From the NCBI RefSeq assembly GCF_001661495.1, contig NZ_BDDT01000001.1, positions 310,001-374,000 of the forward strand: DNA of 64,000 nucleotides. The letters are read 5' to 3'. Every line of letters begins with the position of its first letter. Within the stretch, counting starts at the first letter, position 1. The translations under genes were made by a program, and so were the position numbers. The notes beneath the pieces were generated by a model that had not been told where the DNA came from, made no database searches, and saw nothing but the letters and a program-made list of their open reading frames with translations. Origin of the DNA: Pseudoalteromonas prydzensis. Lineage in GTDB: Bacteria; Pseudomonadota; Gammaproteobacteria; Enterobacterales; Alteromonadaceae. Shown piece by piece: positions 61,640-64,000 of the stretch.

Positions 61640-61849
61640 ATGTCTACTACTACAACTGGTACAGTTAAATTTTTCAACGAAGCTAAAGGTTTTGGTTTTA
61701 TCGAGCAAGAGTCAGGTCCTGACGTTTTCGCTCATTTCAGCGCTATCAGCGGTGACGGCTTCAAAACGCTAGCTGAAGGCCAACGTGTACAGTTTACTGT
61801 TACTCAAGGTCAAAAAGGCCCACAAGCTGAAAACATCGTTTGTATCTAA
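61640..61849 (+). CDS. CspA-family cold-shock protein 2
   Basis: A 69-residue tandem copy of the preceding gene, with KGFGFIEQ and DVFAHFSAI. In the first motif region it has [12 protein letters not shown] where most family members have KWF, so the first aromatic contact residue is Phe instead of Trp. I start at ATG 61640; the longer frame would extend into the leader. A good terminator follows. Confidence 0.94.
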   Translation: MSTTTTGTVKFFNEAKGFGFIEQESGPDVFAHFSAISGDGFKTLAEGQRVQFTVTQGQKGPQAENIVCI

Positions 61850-61882
61850 ACGATTGTTTTAGTTAATACGTTTTAACGTATT

Positions 61883-61918
61883 AAAAGCCCACTGCTATTA
61901 ATTTATCAGTGGGCTTTT
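61883..61918 (+). terminator. Rho-independent terminator of the cold-shock genes
   Basis: Perfect 12-bp stem AAAAGCCCACTG (61883-61894) with CAGTGGGCTTTT (61907-61918), 12-base loop and T tail. A-run on the left lets it also serve the minus-strand esterase gene. Confidence 0.85.
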
Positions 61919-61929
61919 TAATGTCTGCG

Positions 61930-62751
61930 CTATTTTGCATAAAGCCAATCTAAACCTTGGATCAGCGTGGTTGGAAATGCCGTCGCATGTTTTGCGCCAT
62001 CAATTATAGAAAACTCCAACTGCACCTGCTCATCATTACTTTGCCGTATTTTTTCAGCAAGTTTGTTCGCACCCGTTACCATATCTTGCCCTTCGCCAAA
62101 TTCAGGGGTTTCTTTGCTACCTACTGATAAGTAAACCCTAACGTCTTGTTTAGCTGTAGTAATCGGCTGAGATAGTATGTACTCATTATCAAACCACACC
62201 GACGGGCTACCAATAATGTAACTTTCAAACATATTGGGTTGAGTAAAAAGCACATAAGCTGCAAATAAGCCCCCCAGTGAATTTCCCACTAAAGTACGTT
62301 GTTTTGGGTTAATTCGGTAGTTAGCTTTGATATATTCAAACACCACTTCAGCTATAAAATCGATATGTTGCGCGGCTTTTCCTGTATCGAGCTGCCAATC
62401 ATTTACTTTACTTGGGGTGTAATCGCGTACTCGGCTTGATGACCCTTTTGAGCCTTGCGAATAACCAATGGCAACAAGTATTGCTTCGTCCATGGCGCCA
62501 CTGTTCATAGCAAAACGCGTAGCCCCCGATGCTACTTGAAACGCATAAGAGCCATCAAGTAAGTAAACAACCGGGTATGTTTTATCTTTATTACGGCTGT
62601 AACTGCGCGGTAGTTTAATAAATACTGGGTAGCTAAGTTTGCTTTGTTGATCGGTAAGTTTAACCACAGAGCTTCTGGGGATTTTAAACGGCTGCTCAGC
62701 AACGCTGCTAAACGTAAAAAATAACGCCGCTATCAGTAGTAAATATTTCAC
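61930..62751 (-). CDS. Exported alpha/beta hydrolase (esterase, Fes/IroE-like)
   Basis: A 273-residue protein with signal peptide (about 1-18, FSSVA). Nucleophile Ser in LVGNSLGGLFAAYVLF (GNSLG near 155), Asp/Glu region VYLSVGSKETPEFGEG, and His in DGAKHATAFP (near 254). The front YPVVYLLDGSYAF is typical of the esterase family PF00756, which includes enterobactin esterases and S-formylglutathione hydrolases. Export favours a periplasmic role on siderophore or ester substrates. Confidence 0.85.
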   Translation of the reverse strand: MKYLLLIAALFFTFSSVAEQPFKIPRSSVVKLTDQQSKLSYPVFIKLPRSYSRNKDKTYPVVYLLDGSYAFQVASGATRFAMNSGAMDEAILVAIGYSQGSKGSSSRVRDYTPSKVNDWQLDTGKAAQHIDFIAEVVFEYIKANYRINPKQRTLVGNSLGGLFAAYVLFTQPNMFESYIIGSPSVWFDNEYILSQPITTAKQDVRVYLSVGSKETPEFGEGQDMVTGANKLAEKIRQSNDEQVQLEFSIIDGAKHATAFPTTLIQGLDWLYAK

Positions 62752-62800
62752 CCTAATCCTTATTTAATTTTTGTTCTAATTGACAGCTTTAAATGCTGCA

Positions 62801-63441
62801 CTAAAAATCTTCACGCCCTTGGAGCTCAGTAAAATCACTCATAATCCATTTTTGATAGCCAGCTCTGGTTTTTAGTAATTCAAACCACTGAGTCACTCGC
62901 TCCGGCAATGTTATTGCTAATCCCTGAGATGTTAGACGATACAAAATTGCTCCTACACAAATATCAGCCAAAGTGATTTTACCACCGGCAAGATAGGGAG
63001 CATGGCTTAGTTGCTGCTCAATTATCTGTAAGCATTGTTCACAGGTTTGTAAGTCCTGAGTGATTTGCTCCATACAACGGTTGTTTTGCGCTTTGCGGTA
63101 ATAGCCCCAAAATGTGGCCATGAAAGCAGGTTGAAAAATCACCTGTGACCAATCCATCCAACGCTCATATAACGAACGCTGATAGGGCGATGCATAATAC
63201 CAGTCTGTCGTGCCATAACTTGCCGCCAAATAGCGCAATATGCTGTGCGACTCCCAAATAACATTATCGCCATCCACAATTACCGGCACTTTTTGCAACG
63301 GGTTCAATGCTAAAAATTCATCACTATCAAGGCCACTAAAGCGACCACCCACTTCAATATGCTGGTAACTCATACCTAGCTCGTCAAGAAACCAAAGTAT
63401 TTTTGTACATTAAACGAGGTTGTTCTTCCATAAACTTTCAT
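62801..63441 (-). pseudogene. Glutathione S-transferase with a -1 frameshift near the N-terminus
   Basis: The longest in-frame part (62801-63373) starts abruptly inside the thioredoxin-like domain. The true start is ATG 63441, with AGGAATTACA upstream, giving MKVYGRTTSFNVQK, a normal GST start. At the A run 63400-63404 the frame then moves by one base and meets a stop (TAG at 63383-63385 region). One more A restores ILWFLDELG and joins MSYQHIEVGGRFSGLD. The rest is intact: NPLQKVPVIVDGDNVIWESHSILRYL (glutathione site) and an all-alpha C-domain. It is either a recent pseudogene, a sequencing error at a homopolymer, or a phase-variable gene. Confidence 0.8.
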
Positions 63442-63452
63442 TGTAATTCCTA

Positions 63453-64000
63453 TTATTGATAGTCTGTGAGACTAAGGTTTTCTTTGTTACACACTTTTAT
63501 AATTGCCTTGCGCTTCGCTAAGCGACGCAAGTAACTACCCAGATATTCAAAAGAAAGTGGCGGCCGTTTTAACTCATCGGCCCATACTGCAAGCATAAAT
63601 AAGTAAAAGTCACAAACGCTAAGTTGCTCTCCAACTAAGAATGTTTGATTTTCCAGCTGGGCATCCAGTAAAGCAAATATGTCGGCAATTCGCTTTTCTT
63701 GTGCAGCGATAATGGCACTGATATGACTGCTATCGATACTATGGCGCTGCGGATAAAAGTAGACCATGAGCTCAGCTTGCAAGGTATTCGTTAGATACAT
63801 CATCCATTGCAAGCACGCAGCTCGATTGTGCTCACCTATTTGCGGAATAAGCATCTTAGCAGGATGTGCTTCAGCAAGATGAATACAGATAGCGGCACTT
63901 TCAAAAACGACTTGTTGACCGTCCAATAATGTAGGTATTCGCCCTGCGGGGTTCAAGGATAAATAACTGGCTGCTTTATGAGCCTCGTTTTTTCTATCAA
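63453..64000 (-). CDS. Glutathione S-transferase, N-terminus beyond right window edge
   Basis: The frame is open to the window edge and reads DRKNEAHKAASYLSLNPAGRIPTL, then QQVVFESAAICIHLAEAHP, the glutathione-binding half, followed by the all-alpha domain with FLVGEQLSVCDFYLFMLAVW. The first 20 to 30 residues with the active-site Tyr or Ser lie outside the window. A TTG at 63956 is not a start, since family-like sequence continues upstream of it. It lies 12 bases before the other GST gene and is probably in the same operon. Confidence 0.85.
   Translation of the reverse strand, partial: DRKNEAHKAASYLSLNPAGRIPTLLDGQQVVFESAAICIHLAEAHPAKMLIPQIGEHNRAACLQWMMYLTNTLQAELMVYFYPQRHSIDSSHISAIIAAQEKRIADIFALLDAQLENQTFLVGEQLSVCDFYLFMLAVWADELKRPPLSFEYLGSYLRRLAKRKAIIKVCNKENLSLTDYQ

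Noticed and set aside
1..64000. tRNA or rRNA genes
   Set aside because: I found no cloverleaf with a GTTCRA-type T-arm or rRNA-like blocks on reading both strands; a covariance-model scan would settle this.

Overview
The window looks like chromosome from a marine gammaproteobacterium of the Alteromonadales, most like Pseudoalteromonas. This is inferred from AT-rich DNA, the mix of TonB-dependent receptor, many secreted peptidases and hydrolases, D-lactate dehydrogenase of the long Fe-S type, a long isocitrate lyase with malate synthase G, and twin CspA-type genes. There is no rRNA, tRNA, CRISPR array, prophage or intact transposase that I can see. Both window edges cut a gene: a GGDEF protein on the left and a glutathione S-transferase on the right.

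Layout. 1-3.4 kb: membrane diguanylate cyclase (partial), then a NagX/HGSNAT-type membrane acyltransferase coupled to an exported NlpC/P60-like protein. 3.6-10.5 kb: a secreted three-part protein ending in a C39-like peptidase domain, an MFS transporter, a TonB receptor and a divergent LysR regulator. 10.5-13.8 kb: Fe-S/FAD D-lactate dehydrogenase with a small lipoprotein. 14.1-19.2 kb: the most interesting block, an exported GH3 beta-N-acetylhexosaminidase followed by four tightly packed genes (DUF1445, PxpA, DUF4392 D-glutamate cyclase, D-amino acid transaminase), read here as a route for D-glutamate released from peptidoglycan. 19.2-23.7 kb: truncated MerR protein, polysaccharide deacetylase, VOC protein, Sfp-type phosphopantetheinyl transferase, exported S9 peptidase. 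23.7-24.3 kb: gene-free scar with two families of spaced direct repeats that look like transposon ends. 24.3-28.4 kb: divergent glyoxylate-shunt genes aceA and glcB.

28.7-33.8 kb: YebC-family protein, HAD phosphatase, DUF6702 protein and M1 peptidase, then a small-membrane-protein paralogue without a start codon. 33.9-42.7 kb: its intact paralogue, sbcD-sbcC, a methyltransferase, a DUF3313 lipoprotein and two membrane proteins of unknown role. 42.7-48.9 kb: dGTPase, a MITE-like repeat, an ENPP-type phosphodiesterase, a metzincin protease whose propeptide-like domain is a separate gene, and a RimK-type ligase. 48.9-52.9 kb: a minus-strand set of DUF5666 lipoprotein, PepSY-like protein and an OmpR-type two-component system. 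53.1-57.1 kb: BenE transporter facing a MarR-HlyD-FUSC efflux operon with two identical palindromic operators. 57.2-64 kb: split membrane/spermidine-synthase-like pair, VOC protein and divergent LysR, GyrI-like protein, two tandem cold-shock genes with duplicated leaders, an esterase, and two GST genes, the first of which carries a frameshift.

Within each block the genes mostly form short operons with overlapping stops and starts, separated by good hairpin terminators. A 17-bp palindrome TGTAAA-N5-TTTACA recurs five times, both between and inside genes. Several starts were moved downstream of the longest open frame on the basis of Shine-Dalgarno sites, signal peptides or overlaps; this is stated in each entry.
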